In this document: positions 10,906 to 21,791 of the stretch, one piece after another
How positions within the stretch are numbered: the first letter of the stretch is position 1
How the letters are laid out: each line of letters starts with the position of its first letter
Translations under genes and position numbers: made by a program
NCBI GenBank assembly: GCA_024036415.1
Contig: JAMWET010003098.1
Span: 493,501-557,500, forward strand
DNA from: Prochilodus magdalenae
Taxonomy: Eukaryota; Chordata; Actinopteri; Characiformes; Prochilodontidae
Length of the DNA: 64,000 bases
Direction: 5' to 3'
The notes under the pieces: generated by a model
What the model saw: the letters and a program-made list of their open reading frames with translations, nothing else
Told to the model about the DNA's origin: nothing
The model's database searches: none

Positions 10906-12364
10906 CAATCATTAACATATGCTTTGAGACCCATTTTCCACACACTGAACAAGACATTCCCTACACTGCACCATCTCCTCTCAATCTATGAATTCCGTCA
11001 CTCACCCAGCAGGTATTTATAGCTCTATGATCCTCATGTAGCACCATCTACAAGAGCCTGAATTTACTACCACTAAGATAATAGAAGCTAATTTAGAACA
11101 TTTGTTTTAGAAAGTGTAGGCACTTTAAACAGCCATCCAGTGAAAGGTAATTTAGGGAACCAAAAGTGTTTCTTTTATAGCATCACTTTAAAACCCTGCT
11201 TAGGGCACTTTGATTTTCGAGGTCATTAAGAGTGTAGCTGGAAAGTGAACAAACTACAGGCTAATATTGAAATGTCATAGCAGACTCAACAAAATACCTC
11301 AGAAAAGACGTCATGCAAGAAAACAATAATTACAGCACTCCAACACACTCCTCTGCTCTGGCCTTAGGAATTTTATTAAATCATTTTTTGTCATTTACAG
11401 AAAACCTGGCATTGTATTTCTTGATGAACCCTCTGATGTCATTTCTAATCTACTCTCCATCTACAATCTGACACCGTATCTCTTCTTAAATCTACTTGAG
11501 TCATCCGTTGAGGTTGGAGATTATGAGGCCTGTCCGTAAGTCAGGATGAAGGAATAAGCTTTGAACGCGTAGGAGGTGCAGGGAGACATGGCAGAGAGTA
11601 AAAGTATACGTTTTGAAGCGAACCCCCTTTAATGTTTCTTTCATGAGAAGAATGAAGACATGGGGTGGACCAGACATCAAATATTCGAATATCTACTGTG
11701 AGCTCGGGTTGATCTTTCTCCCACATCCGAGGAACATTTCCACTCATAAATATAGATGAAGAGAATGTAAATCATCCTTCCCACCCTTCTCTGTGTTTTG
11801 TTTGTGCATTTGATCAATCCAGACAGAGAAGTTCTCTCATTGAGGATCCACAGCATTTCAACGTGTTTTAGTATAAATCTTATACACATAACACAGCTGA
11901 AAATAATAAATGCCTCATATTCATGGTTATTCCTTGTGGTGACCCCTTTCATCTAGGGTTAGAAATCATTTATGAGTTTGATGTATTATTAAACAATATT
12001 GTCAAAGCAAATGTAGAAAAAGGTGCTGATGATATAAAGACTGTTAATTTTATGATAAGAAATTTTTAGCCACCAACATATTTGTCAGTTAAGTAGTTAA
12101 GTACAGCATGGGATTGAATTGTAAATCATTCTCAGAATGACTCAAATACTTAACAGCAGCACAGCTTGCCATTAAATTTGCTGATGTAATAACTTTATTC
12201 ATTTGGGTGGGACACTTTTCAATTCAGGGCATCATTTTGTGGGTGAAGTCAATACTACAGATTAAAGACCTGCATGTGCAATTTTCCCCAGAGCTCATCT
12301 ATGCAAGCTTTGGCATCATGTAAAACTGACCTGGCTGATCCAAGCCCAGTGTTGTATGTGAAAA
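10906..12364. other. noncoding, nothing firm
   Basis: No gene or element could be fixed. A pyrimidine-then-AG stretch ending at 11400 looks like a splice acceptor and is followed by a 44-codon open run, but nothing supports an exon there. Confidence 0.35.
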
Positions 12365-12578
12365 CATTTACGGTATTTAGCTGACGCTCTTATCCAGAGC
12401 GACTTACAAGGTTAATCATATTACAGGTGGGCCAGTGTGGTGTTAAGAGTCTTGCCCAAGGACTCTTATTGGTGTAGCACAGCCTAGTCAGTCAGCCCGG
12501 GAATCGAACCCCAGTCTTCGACGTGTGGTAGTTGCTATTTGGCGGGTAGTGGTGTTATCCGCTGAGCTACACCAACCA
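12365..12578 (-). mobile_element. tRNA-derived SINE
   Basis: Read on the minus strand, the element starts TGGTTGGTGTAGCTCAGCGG. It carries an A box (TAGCTCAGCGG, complement of 12559-12569) and a B box (GGTTCGATTCC, complement of 12500-12510), the internal RNA polymerase III promoter of a tRNA-like head. A body with GTCCTTGGGCAAGACTCTTA follows, then a tail with TCGCTCTGGATAAGAGCG and CTAAATACCGTAAATG. That tail is shared with the LINE remnant at 61089-61900, which suggests the partner whose reverse transcriptase mobilised it. About 214 bp. Family name not assigned; a V-SINE type is possible. Confidence 0.88.
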
Positions 12579-12604
12579 CACCAAAACACACCTGGCCTAA
12601 CCTT

Positions 12605-12893
12605 GACCCAAAAAGTAAAACTAATTATACTTAACTGCAGTATTTTGAGACCACGACTTAACTTAAGAACATTTTAAGGTCCATTTTAGAGACACTTAGT
12701 ATTTTAGTTAAATATTAATTGTTAAAAAATAACATTTTCAGCATACAGGTCCGCTCAAAGAAGTGTTCCAGCCTGGACTGCTTTTTGAATTAGGCACGTA
12801 GAACACAGAACACCCAGTTAGAAATATCATTTTTAGAGGCATAGTAATAAAAACAGCCAGTTTAATTTTAATAGATAAACGATGATGTTAATG
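12605..12893. repeat. dispersed repeat family B, copy 2
   Basis: Same orientation as 9485-9895 but shorter. It lacks the AT-rich middle section (about 9580-9695) of copy 1 and adds or loses short blocks in the distal part. It begins just beyond the SINE, which may have inserted at or near its edge. Confidence 0.85.
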
Positions 12894-12959
12894 TTAATGA
12901 TATGTAACAACTATTTAGATGGGCTCAGATTGGGCAGCCTCTTTAACATGTGCAGCTTC

Positions 12960-13190
12960 TGGAGACGTGCTCTTTATTTCCTGATTAAATTTGGATAGAT
13001 CTCTATGAGAACTTCTCAGATCCCACATTAAGAATGTTATGCTCTTATCTGGCACGGTTACAAAGGCAAACGCTTTTTCCTGATCCAGACAGATCAGCCC
13101 TGTTCTTTGATCCTTTAGGTTTCTAGCTGATGTATGCTTCCGAGGACATGGACGTAAAGTTTCCTCAAGACCCATTGGTCTCAGGTTAAG
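12960..13190 (-). pseudogene. LINE reverse transcriptase fragment
   Basis: A minus-strand open run of 86 codons contains KDQRTGLICLDQEKAFAFV. The LDQEKAF core matches the reverse-transcriptase block that bears the first catalytic Asp in L1/Tx1-like LINEs (usually LDQEKAFDRV). The residues that should follow (DRV) are altered to AFV, and the downstream RT blocks are not readable, so this is a dead scrap. The clade is an inference from one motif. Confidence 0.45.
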
Positions 13191-13870
13191 AGTCTCTTGA
13201 CATTGATGATCACCTGAGCCTTCCTATCCTGCCTCCTCTCTTTTACTTTCACTCTCCCTCTGTCTTTCTGCCTTCATTTCTGTCTAACTCCCCTCCCACC
13301 TCTCGTTGGCCTGGGAAAGGTGCGGCCGGATGAAAAACGAGGATGTCATTGTATAGTTGCAAGGTTAGCACACTCTCTAATGGAGAACTGCTGTGCTGGC
13401 CTGCTCTGGGGCATGACCCCTCTCACCAGGGGCATCCAGTAGCCCAAGATAAACTACTGCAGGGGGCATGGCGCCCACCCAAACCCCTGCTGCTGATCCA
13501 CCATCCAAACAAGTGTTGGGTCAGGCCCAAGGAAACCCCCCTACATTACTTGGACACTTCTCTACAACCACAACAAATTCAAGTTTGACAAATTCTTGTA
13601 CTGATATGATGTGGCATTCAATAAATAGTGCCCCATAATGAGGGTATTATTTATTACTCCTATCACTGATGCCATTTTGCTGTAAATTCATAATTATAAC
13701 AAGCAAAATAATAATTGGTATTGCTATGTTTAGCAAATTTCACCTCAACCTCACCAGGACAGCTCGTAGGATCCACAAAAATGAGTCAGCAGCAGAAAGG
13801 AAAATGAGAGTGTATACATGATAAAAATAAAATGGCTTTATAAGATATTCTGTCTACGCACACTAGCATC
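13191..13870. other. noncoding, nothing recognised
   Basis: A pyrimidine-rich stretch at about 13215-13310 and a C-rich stretch at 13410-13560 have no recognisable gene or repeat. Confidence 0.35.
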
Positions 13871-14098
13871 AGTAACACTTTACTGTACAGAAGTACATAA
13901 GGCTACATGACACCAAAATACGCTTGTCCTGTAAGCTGACCTAAAACCCTATCCAGTAGTTACAAATACTTATTCCAAAAACTGTAATTCTCTTTGATTT
14001 TGATCAGTTAGCATAAAGAAAGCCTTTATGACAGATAATGCCTAGTGGAATAAAACCTGTATGAACATTTATGAATATTTATGTAGGGTTATGTCAGT
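13871..14098. mobile_element. MITE-like repeat with AGTAACACTTTAC terminus, copy 1
   Basis: The left edge AGTAACACTTTAC (13871-13883) is the reverse complement of the right edge GGTAAAGTGTTAC of a second fragment at 40040-40093. Both contain TTTATGAATATT-TGTAG-GTTATG-CAGT near the right side. Here the right terminus is missing and replaced by a TA microsatellite. Superfamily not determined. Confidence 0.55.
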
Positions 14099-14099
14099 T

Positions 14100-14198
<99 letters not shown>

Positions 14199-14231
14199 TA
14201 GATAGATAAACACACACACACACACACACAT
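14099..14231. repeat. compound microsatellite (TA)n-(GATA)n-(CA)n
   Basis: About 96 bp of TA, then four GATA units, then about 11 CA units. A minus-strand Tyr-Ile open frame across it is an artefact. It sits where the MITE at 13871 should have had its right terminus. Confidence 0.97.
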
Positions 14232-15678
14232 TCACAGCCTTTCTAGAATATTCTAAGGCTACATTATATATATTATTTACCATTTGTGTGATAATGTGTC
14301 CTATGTATTATTTGAAACTTCTGAAGATGAACATGACTAACACTTAAGTACTTTTTTACACTTGTCTGCCAACAAACTGGTTTTATATTATTGCAAACCT
14401 GCTAGTGTATGTGTTTGAGAATGGACAAAATATGAACTTGTGCCTATATAAAGTGCAAAAAATGATTCAGCTGAACATCTTGGCATGAATCAACCCAAGG
14501 ACATTTTCAGCTCCTGTACATTAAAATGTCAGTTTTTTTTTTTTTTTTGTGAGGTTTGAGTGATGGGAAGCTACTCTTGCAGATAGATGAACAATAGCCT
14601 AACACTAAAGGGAACATTGGAGCTAAGGAAACTCAGATAATGTAAGCTAAGGTAATGTTGTGCTGTCATGCTATGTTATTAATATATAGGCATAATCATA
14701 ATTAATGAGTGATTTCCATTTGTTTTACCTCACTAAAAACCTTTTTTTTCAGCAAAAGAAATGAAAACTGATGGTCAGTCCCCTGATGACCAGTACATAA
14801 CTCCAGAACATATCTGTCAAATTCAAATTCAACTATATATTATGAAAAGCAACTGAACTTGAAGTTGAGGCTGAAAGTTTCTATTAAATCGATCCCTAAC
14901 TCTAATCCTAAACTCACGGCAAAGAATATACCTACACCTAACTCTGACCTTAATCTTGTTAATAATCAATTAAGTGTCACCAGAATAATTGTCAATGATT
15001 TAGGCATCTGTAGATCATCTATAGTAAAATATACAAATTTAGTGTGGGCGTATTTGAGGGACTAGTGTTTAGAGATGGCTGTAATTGTTTAAAAGGTGTG
15101 TTAATCATTAGTGTTCAAATGTTAAATTGATGTGTTCAGTCAAATATGTTCATGTATTAAGCGTTTTGCAACTGTTTTAAAAGGCTTTTGAATTCAGTTG
15201 AAACATATTTTTAAGGGCTTATATCAGTTATGTAAACTCAGCATTTTCACTAGCTAACTACCAGTATGCATCAGCAGTGGAATTACACAGGGCCTGGTGA
15301 TATGTCCTACCTGGTTTTCAAGCCAAAAGGTTCCAATAAACCTTCGCATGCTGTGTTAACAGCAGCAGTTGTGGTCTGCCTCTGTCAACAGATTCATCAC
15401 AAGTTTGCTAATATATTACTCATAATGTTCAAGTTGCGTGTCAGGTCTGCTGTGAAGAATATGATTATATAAGTGAGGACCACATCCCAGTCATCTATGA
15501 AACATGTACGGAAACAGTTAGTTTGAAAAACATAACATCAATCCCAATATGACAACTTAGCAGGCAAATCAATAAAAAGCATAGTAATTTGACCAACCAC
15601 AGCATAAAACTAGAACTAGCACAAGCACAGATAACAACTGCCAAGTTCAAAAAGTTTTTTTTTAGAATTATAATAAAC
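14232..15678. other. AT-rich noncoding DNA
   Basis: No gene recognised. A run of 16 T lies at 14533-14548. A degenerate CTAA-rich stretch (CCCTAACTCTAATCCTAAACTC) at about 14894-14916 is telomere-like in flavour only. Confidence 0.4.
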
Positions 15679-16109
15679 TGTGGGCTTAATCACAGTATAG
15701 CTTTGAGATAATGAAGCAGGCAGAGACGGTGAATATACATGCAAAGTTTGTTTATCGAGGTCCATGCCATAAGAAAGCGTGCAGGCTGAGATGGTGAGAG
15801 CTGGTAAATCCATGATACAACAAAAACACAGGAAAGCAATACCAAGGAACACAGAGGGAACGAAACAGGGATCACACATCACATTTACAATGCCAGACCA
15901 GGACTGGGAGCAAACAGAGAGGTAGACAAGGAACACCTGGAACAGGAGGAGCCAGAAACTGGATACAGGTGAACGGTGTAACATGAGGGCAGAGACCAGG
16001 AGGAGCTAGAAACCAAAATAAACCAAAGCACATGGAAAACGGCAGGAACGTTAGGCAAGGTAAGCAAAGACAGAAACAGGCAGGGAGGGACACAGAGCAA
16101 CGTGTGACA
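15679..16109 (-). mobile_element. solo LTR, minus strand
   Basis: On the minus strand the unit begins TGTCACACGTTG and ends AAGCCCACA, about 431 bp. The leader is pyrimidine-rich, with CTGCCTGTTTCTGTC near the start, as in fish Gypsy-type LTRs. A weak polyadenylation-like signal (GATAAACAAAC) lies near the 3' part. Flanks TAAAC and TTCAC agree at three of five positions, so a target duplication is doubtful. Four overlapping minus-strand open frames of 61-122 codons are LTR sequence. It differs in sequence from the LTRs at 10138 and 25279. Confidence 0.5.
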
Positions 16110-16130
16110 TTCACATTCCTCCTAATATGG

Positions 16131-16611
16131 TACAGGGCAGTGAAAAAATGTTTGGGTGGCCCAATTACATGAAGTGTTTTTATTTTTTTTAATTTTTTTT
16201 TATAAAAGTTTTTTTTTGCTATTTGCGTTACTGTTTATACGCTGAATTTCAAAAATAAAACAAAAGTCCTGTGTTCAAATAAACAAGTTCCTTTTATTTG
16301 GTATATTGTTCTGCTTCTCAGTGTGTTAAAAAATAAAAAAGATGGGATTTGTCTCAGATAGAGCAGGGGTCCAGATTCCCTACTCCTAGAGATCTACTTC
16401 CCTGCAGAGCTGAGTTCCTGCCTGCATCTATCGTTCTACCCATCAGGGTGTTATGAAGAGTGCGGTTTGAGCTACAGTTCACAGAAAGGTAGATCTCCAG
16501 GATCAGGGTTGGTAACCTCTGCCGTAGAGGATGTGATAACGTACTTTCACTTAGAAAATCAACAAAAAAGTCATTTGAAAAAGAGAGATCAAACTTTTGC
16601 CTGTAACTGTA
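16131..16611. mobile_element. Tc1/mariner-type MITE, interrupted by a hAT-type MITE
   Basis: The left edge TACAGGGCAGTGAAAAAATG and the inverted right edge TACAGTTACAGGCAAAAG both begin at a TA, as Tc1/mariner elements do. The interior, including ACAAAAGTCCTGTGTTCAAA and CAACAAAAAAGTCATTTGA, resembles a widespread fish nonautonomous element. The unit is split by the insertion at 16364-16521. Confidence 0.6.
16364..16521. mobile_element. hAT-like MITE nested in a Tc1/mariner-type MITE
   Basis: The left edge CAGGGGTCCAGATTCCCTAC and the inverted right edge CAGAGGTTACCAACCCTGAT are imperfect terminal inverted repeats. They continue through CCTNGAGATCTAC on both sides, for about 45-60 bp in all. 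The CAGRGGTY start is typical of hAT ends. The flanks AGATAGAG and CCGTAGAG share TAGAG, a decayed candidate 8-bp target duplication. About 158 bp, noncoding. Confidence 0.7.
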
Positions 16612-16880
16612 TGCTAGATAGAAATACAAATAATTTAAAAAGCCCTTAAATTAATAACTAACAGTTGGCCATCTTTCTGTATCAAAATGTCATTTACACT
16701 GTCCTAAAGCAAAAAGCTTTTGCCAATGGAGACATCCATCCAACCTCACTCTGCTTACTGACAAAGTGAATCTGCAGATTGAGACCAGAAGAGAGTGGGA
16801 CAAGTTTTCCATTTTACATGTCAGAGCAATGTGCCAAACTGTAAAGCCATCCAGCACCATAATTTACACGGAAACATGTT
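16612..16880. other. noncoding, nothing recognised
   Basis: No supportable feature. Confidence 0.35.
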
Positions 16881-17480
16881 TAAAGCTCAAATGATTTTAA
16901 CACAGGGTGATGGAACTAGAGGGGGGAAGCTGTGGAACCTCACACAAGTACAAAAAAAGTAAGACATACAGTTGGCGTCATGCTCTGCTGTCCTACGTGA
17001 CAAATATTCAACCACTGCAGGGAAGCAGTGTGACGAGACACGCATGGGCATTCTGGGATCCACGCTGTGAGCACACAAGGGCCTCCATTTGGCAGAGAGA
17101 CAGCCATATTTATGATCATTTGAGCGCCATTTGTCCACACGTACTTGGAGCCGAGAGATGTGAATAAAACATGGAATGGAGGGGAAATGTCTCCCGGCAG
17201 GGCTTTTTGGGAGTTTTGCTTCCTGCCAAAAGTCCATTGGAATTCTGACATCTTCCTGTCCGTTAATCGCGGCGTGCTTGTGATTGGACAAGAGGGGGAG
17301 GGTCACTTCTGTGATGTTGAACGGATCCAGGGCTGCTGTGGTGGAGAAGCTTTTGATGGAATAATCATCATATCCTGCACAATATAAAACACTTGAGATA
17401 TGTATGTTTTGAGATCCTTCCTGACGTTTAAAATTGAAGTATTCCTGACACTTTAATGGCATCCTCTGTGTATCCATTTT
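16881..17480. promoter_or_regulatory. candidate conserved noncoding block with a 196-codon minus-strand open frame
   Basis: No repeat signature. Motifs include CCATATTTATGATCATTTG (MEF2/homeodomain-like), GGAATTC (TEAD-like) and GTGATTGGAC. A minus-strand frame stays open from an ATG at 17477 to a stop at 16887, 196 codons, with no hydrophobic signal, no domain I recognise, and no codon pattern that stands out. Plus-strand frames overlap the same segment, which fits a GC-richer noncoding block better than a gene. A coding exon is not excluded. Confidence 0.35.
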
Positions 17481-17689
17481 ACATCAAACAAATGTGCAAA
17501 CTTTAAAGAGAATTCAGCTTCAGTACAATGAATGGGGAAATGTAACCAACCTCTAGACATTTGGAGACACTGGAGGAGGGAAATATGACTCAAATTAGAA
17601 ACAGTATCAGGAGGGTAACAACTTTGGTAAATTCTTCCATAACGCCATGAACCACCAGCTTTTATAAGCCCTTTAATGATTCTTCACCC
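17481..17689. other. noncoding, nothing recognised
   Basis: No supportable feature. Confidence 0.3.
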
Positions 17690-18130
17690 TCCCTTGCCTA
17701 AGAAGAGTGAAACCACACTGAGATAGCCACTGGAAAATGAGCCTGCGGTTTCTGTGGGGTTCCGACTTAAGATGTGACGTCAGCGAGACTGTCTCCACTT
17801 CTAATCACAGAATGTACGTGTCGTGCCTGAGACATGAGGGTGGCCTGTAGCGTGTTCATGGAGCGTGACCGCGATCTTGTGATCACATCGTTTATTGAGG
17901 GCATTAGGGAAAAAAGATTTTATTTGTTATTTCCTTTCACCTCTAGCTAATTGGGGACTCTTAATAAAGACATTTGTGAGGCACATTATATGGAAATTCC
18001 AGCACTAGCATCAGTGGAAGGTGCTATATGCAAAAGCTGCTAATTATGCTGTAATCAGAGCCATGCTTAGCCTTGTAAGCAGTGGCTTCAGTAAAGAACC
18101 ACAGGAGCTAATGAAAACCATTGCTGAGAA
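17690..18130. promoter_or_regulatory. candidate conserved noncoding block with a perfect CRE
   Basis: A unique-looking block carrying a palindromic CRE (TGACGTCA, 17775-17782), CTAATTGGGG, GCTAATTATGCTGTAATCAG and other TAAT-core homeodomain-type sites. No ORF of note. Regulatory role is inferred from motif density only. Confidence 0.3.
17775..17782. promoter_or_regulatory. palindromic CRE TGACGTCA
   Basis: Perfect 8-bp CREB/ATF consensus; context GATG[TGACGTCA]GCGAG. Function unproven. Confidence 0.4.
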
Positions 18131-19499
18131 AGTCTTGCTCTGCATCAAGGTTTAAAAAAAAACATACGCGATGATGTTAAGTTGGGGAGCAAGGAAAAGA
18201 TGTTAACACGTTCAGTGTTCATGGCAATTACAACGCAAGATCAGAAACTGATTCGGTGTAAATTTGTAGTATTCTGGAGAACCGCTTCAGAGATGGTTCC
18301 AAGAGGAATGGAAATGAGCATAAATGCAGAAGAAAGCAAGCTGTGGAGGAGTTTTCTTTTGGACTGTTTTTGGAAGGTCTACTGAATGCCATTCCAGTGT
18401 TCCATCCAGACGCCCCCTACTCTCTTACTTCCCTCGCTGTTGGCAGTAAGTTGGTGGACTCGAGCATGGACCACAAAGCTCCAAAATTCCCCTGTCAACA
18501 CAGTCAATCACTTTTACTGTGTTTGGAGACCACATCATAGAGGCCAACATCTGCGGTGAACTTAGCATTGCTATTGGGAGTGACCAGCTCTCGACAAAAC
18601 AAAAAGTTTTAAGGCTAAATATTTTTTGACATATTTTCCTAACCCATGCTAGAAGGTCCAGTTACCGAGCAAGATCTCGGGCTGTTTTTGAAGGCCAGAG
18701 CAAAAGTTCACGGCCGGAGCAAACATCTGACTTCACCTAAAACCTTCTCATTCTTCTACTTGGCTTTATTCGAGATGAAGAGAGAAAGATGAGCATAAGT
18801 GTTCTATGGCCTTCAAGCTAATTTGGAGGTTCTTCTTTTTCCAGATTCCATACTGATTAGAAATACATGTCTGAATAGGAGATGAGGTAAAACACTGGAG
18901 AATTTTTTTTTTTTTTTTCCATTAATATAGAGGCACGCATTTCTTATTTGAATTCAAATCGGGTCGTAGAAGAGTGAATTAATGCTCAACACAGTTAAAC
19001 ACAGTTAAATCTAAAGCACTGATAAAAAAAAGAAAAGTGTCTACTCTCGTAGATTTCCTGTCTAGGTGAAAACCATGGAGACCTAGATAAAAATCAGGTC
19101 TCAGTATTCAAATTAAGCTCGTCTTGAGACCAAGCGAGCACAACACCCACTGAACCGCAAGAGGACATGGGCCTATAGTCGATGTAGAATTATTCCGATA
19201 GCATCACCAGAGTACAAAAATATCTTCTCTTTCCACCTACGTTAAAGTCATCGGTCTTTGTCGCAAGACAATGCGTCCAAAGAGTTACAGCAAAATACTT
19301 CTACGTCTGTAGATTTAATGTCTTTTAATGTCTACGTATATATAATATTGTGTATGGTGTGAGTCAGAGACCACTCATAGCCCACCTCTGTAACTTAATT
19401 TTTTAGGAAAAATGTCCGTAACGTAAATATTATTCACTGTTCAGCTTTGGGAAAATTACACATAAGCCCCAACAGTTATCTACAATAAGATTTATATTC
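18131..19499. other. noncoding DNA
   Basis: No gene recognised. Two overlapping plus-strand open frames at 18182-18540 (67 and 65 codons) have no domain. A T run lies at 18903-18918. Confidence 0.35.
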
Positions 19500-19975
19500 C
19501 AGTAAGTACTGAGCTCACCCTTTGCTTTTATTGCAGCTTCCATTTTCAGGAGACTTGCTTTCAGTTTTACAAAGAAACCCCCCAAACAAAAGTTCAGTCT
19601 TAGTCATTTTCTGCATCTCACAATCAAAGAAACCCCATATATCTTAGATGATGTTGAGGTCCAGGCCCAGGAGTTACCAGTCAATTGTTCTGAGAACACC
19701 AGCAGCTGGTGTCTTTTCCTCAGTAACAGCATCTTCACACCAACTTGACCTTTCAGATCCATAGTGTTGAGTTGTCCTCTCACAGTGGAATGGTGGCCAG
19801 AGACACCTGTGGAATTTTTTTCCAGATCTAAAGCAAGAGTGGAGCTTGTTTTTTCTCTTAACCGCTGCTTATATGGAAAGAAGTTTATGCCAAACCGAAA
19901 AGCAATCATTACATTGCAAAAAACGTGAATTGCAATGCACACAACATCATTTTCCCTTGGTGACATGCAGAAACG
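19500..19975 (-). pseudogene. Tc1-like transposase remnant
   Basis: The minus strand reads GLDLNII, a stop, then DIWGFF around 19640-19668. This is a decayed version of the SPDLNPIENLW block that carries the catalytic Glu of Tc1-like transposases. Upstream in the same direction, another frame gives SSTLALDLEKNSTG and LKGQVGVKMLL, which I associate with a common deleted fish element of this type. Several frameshifts and stops are present. The element appears to have lost the two catalytic Asp blocks. Confidence 0.5.
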
Positions 19976-20406
19976 TGCTTAAATGGAAAACAAAACCCGT
20001 ATTGCATTGGTTTCATATTGCTTGACCTCATTACCTGGAAATGAAGTCATGAGGGCTTGCATTTCACAAACTTAATGATAATGTGACGTCAAAATTGACT
20101 ACAATCTACTTTAAAATGTAATTCTCGAGCAATTATATTGTTTTCCACCAGTAACCAGTAAGAAATCTGTGCAATAAATTTTTTTGTTTTGGCACGTTTT
20201 GTTATGTTCCTCTGTAAAGGCAGTCTTACTTGGACACATTTCAGTGTTTTGGGTTAATTTTAAAGATGCAAAAAAAATATTGGTAATAACTTCAGGCTCC
20301 TGCGGATGGCGTAGTGCAAGTATGATAGGGGGTGTGATGAGATTCATAGATTGAGATGAGATGGTACCACGCAGTAGGATGTGTGGGAAATGGGTTTTTG
20401 ACTAAA
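19976..20406. other. noncoding, contains a CRE
   Basis: No gene seen. A palindromic CRE TGACGTCA lies at 20084-20091. Confidence 0.35.
20084..20091. promoter_or_regulatory. palindromic CRE TGACGTCA
   Basis: Perfect CREB/ATF consensus in context TAATG[TGACGTCA]AAATTG. Function unproven. Confidence 0.35.
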
Positions 20407-20545
20407 AGGAGTGATTGTATTCAGGCATGCCAATGGCCATAGTGAGAAGGGAGTAGCTGAATCTGCAGGTGTGTGGAAGTGTATGGTCATACGCGTCTAC
20501 CAGCAGTGCCTAAAATCCCACTATACAGGGAATTCCCCTCAGAAT
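20407..20545 (+). pseudogene. Tc1-like transposase HTH fragment (family C, copy 2)
   Basis: The plus strand reads ANGHSEKGVAESAGVW, KCMVIRVYQQCLKS, then TGNSPQNCA without a stop for about 40 codons. It is the same DNA-binding block as at 10745-10905 and 62196-62540 but in the opposite orientation. A helix-turn-helix role is inferred from the VAE-AGV-R-VY pattern. Confidence 0.6.
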
Positions 20546-20902
20546 TGTGCCATATTCAGCTGATTTGAATTTGTTTTTAAAATGCAATTCTTTATGCATT
20601 TTATAGAGGTCAAGGCATGTAGGTTTTAATTTGGCATATATTCTGCATGTCACTATGAAAGCATAATGTCATGTGTGCATTTTTCCACAGTGGTGATTGA
20701 TTTTCAATTTAATACAAATAGCGTTCCACAATTTGGGTGGTTTACCAGTTTTTGCAAGATTCCAAATGGTTTAATAATTCTTTTAACTAAAAAAAACAAA
20801 ACTAGTCTTTCACCTATACTATCAGTTTTGAACAATACATAACATGTACTTATGTGCTGTTTTGCCATAAATGACATAAAATAAGGAGGTCCTCAAAATT
20901 TT
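20546..20902. other. noncoding, nothing recognised
   Basis: AT-rich, no supportable feature. Confidence 0.35.
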
Positions 20903-20925
20903 GTATAGTATAGTATAGTATAGTA

Positions 20926-20965
<40 letters not shown>

Positions 20966-20982
20966 GTGCGTGTGTTTGTTTG
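20903..20982. repeat. compound microsatellite (GTATA)n-(TG)n
   Basis: Five copies of a GTATA/ATAGT pentanucleotide run directly into about 25 TG units with a few CG substitutions. Confidence 0.97.
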
Positions 20983-21791
20983 TCACTAACATATATAGCT
21001 TTCAAACAACTGGTTAAACTTCTTTACATGGTTAATGCATTGAACCAAAAATAAACATACTAGTCCCTGAGCAATAGGATTTCCTTCCACTGAGAGACAA
21101 GCCTGAATGGCCACACCGATGCCCTTACAAAGTGCAATGACCACCAAAAGACATTAGCAGGGCCTGCTATTCCTCGCCTTTCCCCCCCACTATCCATCCC
21201 TCATCACCTTGATGGAGGGGTAGTTCATCATCTTCCCTCCGAGAGAAAGGATAACACGGAGCTGAGCCACAGGGCCGGGTTGCAGAGGGGAGCGTGGCTT
21301 CAGAGAAGAGCACAGGGGTTAATAGCCCAGGGAGGACACCGCTGGCACCTGCATGTTACAGTAATACACTTGGCAGCCAGTCCCGTGTCAACCCCTCTTA
21401 ATTCCCCTGGGGAGAGAAGGACGTGGCCTAATCTGTATTCAGTCCTGACATTGTCCATATCTGCTATGGGACATTAGCAGCTAGCTCTCTATAGACCAGT
21501 GTCCTTCAGTGTATATTACTTTATGTTAATAAAGAAACAAAATTGCACATGGCATCGTTTGTCATTGTTAGCAGACATGTTCCTGCAGTCTGTTTTGAAA
21601 TGCATGTTTTTACATTAGGAGACAGTAAACCTAGCCTGGTTCTTCCACTGATATATATATATATTTTTTATTTTATTTTATTGATCTCTTGTTCAACCTA
21701 GTTACCCATCCAGAATCCATTTTCTGTACCTAAGACTGTAAAAAATATATCTTGCCAAATAAAACTATTCTAAATCTAATCAATATATATA
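20983..21791. other. noncoding; GC-richer block 21150-21480
   Basis: The 21150-21480 part is unique-looking (for example CTTGATGGAGGGGTAGTTCATC) and carries a 65-codon open frame with no domain. It could be a conserved noncoding element. The rest is AT-rich. Confidence 0.3.

Noticed and set aside
11399..11538. Possible exon after a TTTTTTGTCATTTACAG acceptor
   Set aside because: Only about 44 open codons, no donor, no recognisable protein; consistent with chance.
12365..12578. Functional tRNA gene
   Set aside because: A and B boxes are present, but the sequence does not fold as a full tRNA and continues into a SINE body and LINE-type tail.
15616..16114. Overlapping minus-strand open frames of 61-122 codons
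   Set aside because: All lie within a minus-strand LTR; the Leu/Pro/Cys-rich text is typical of translated CT-rich LTR sequence.
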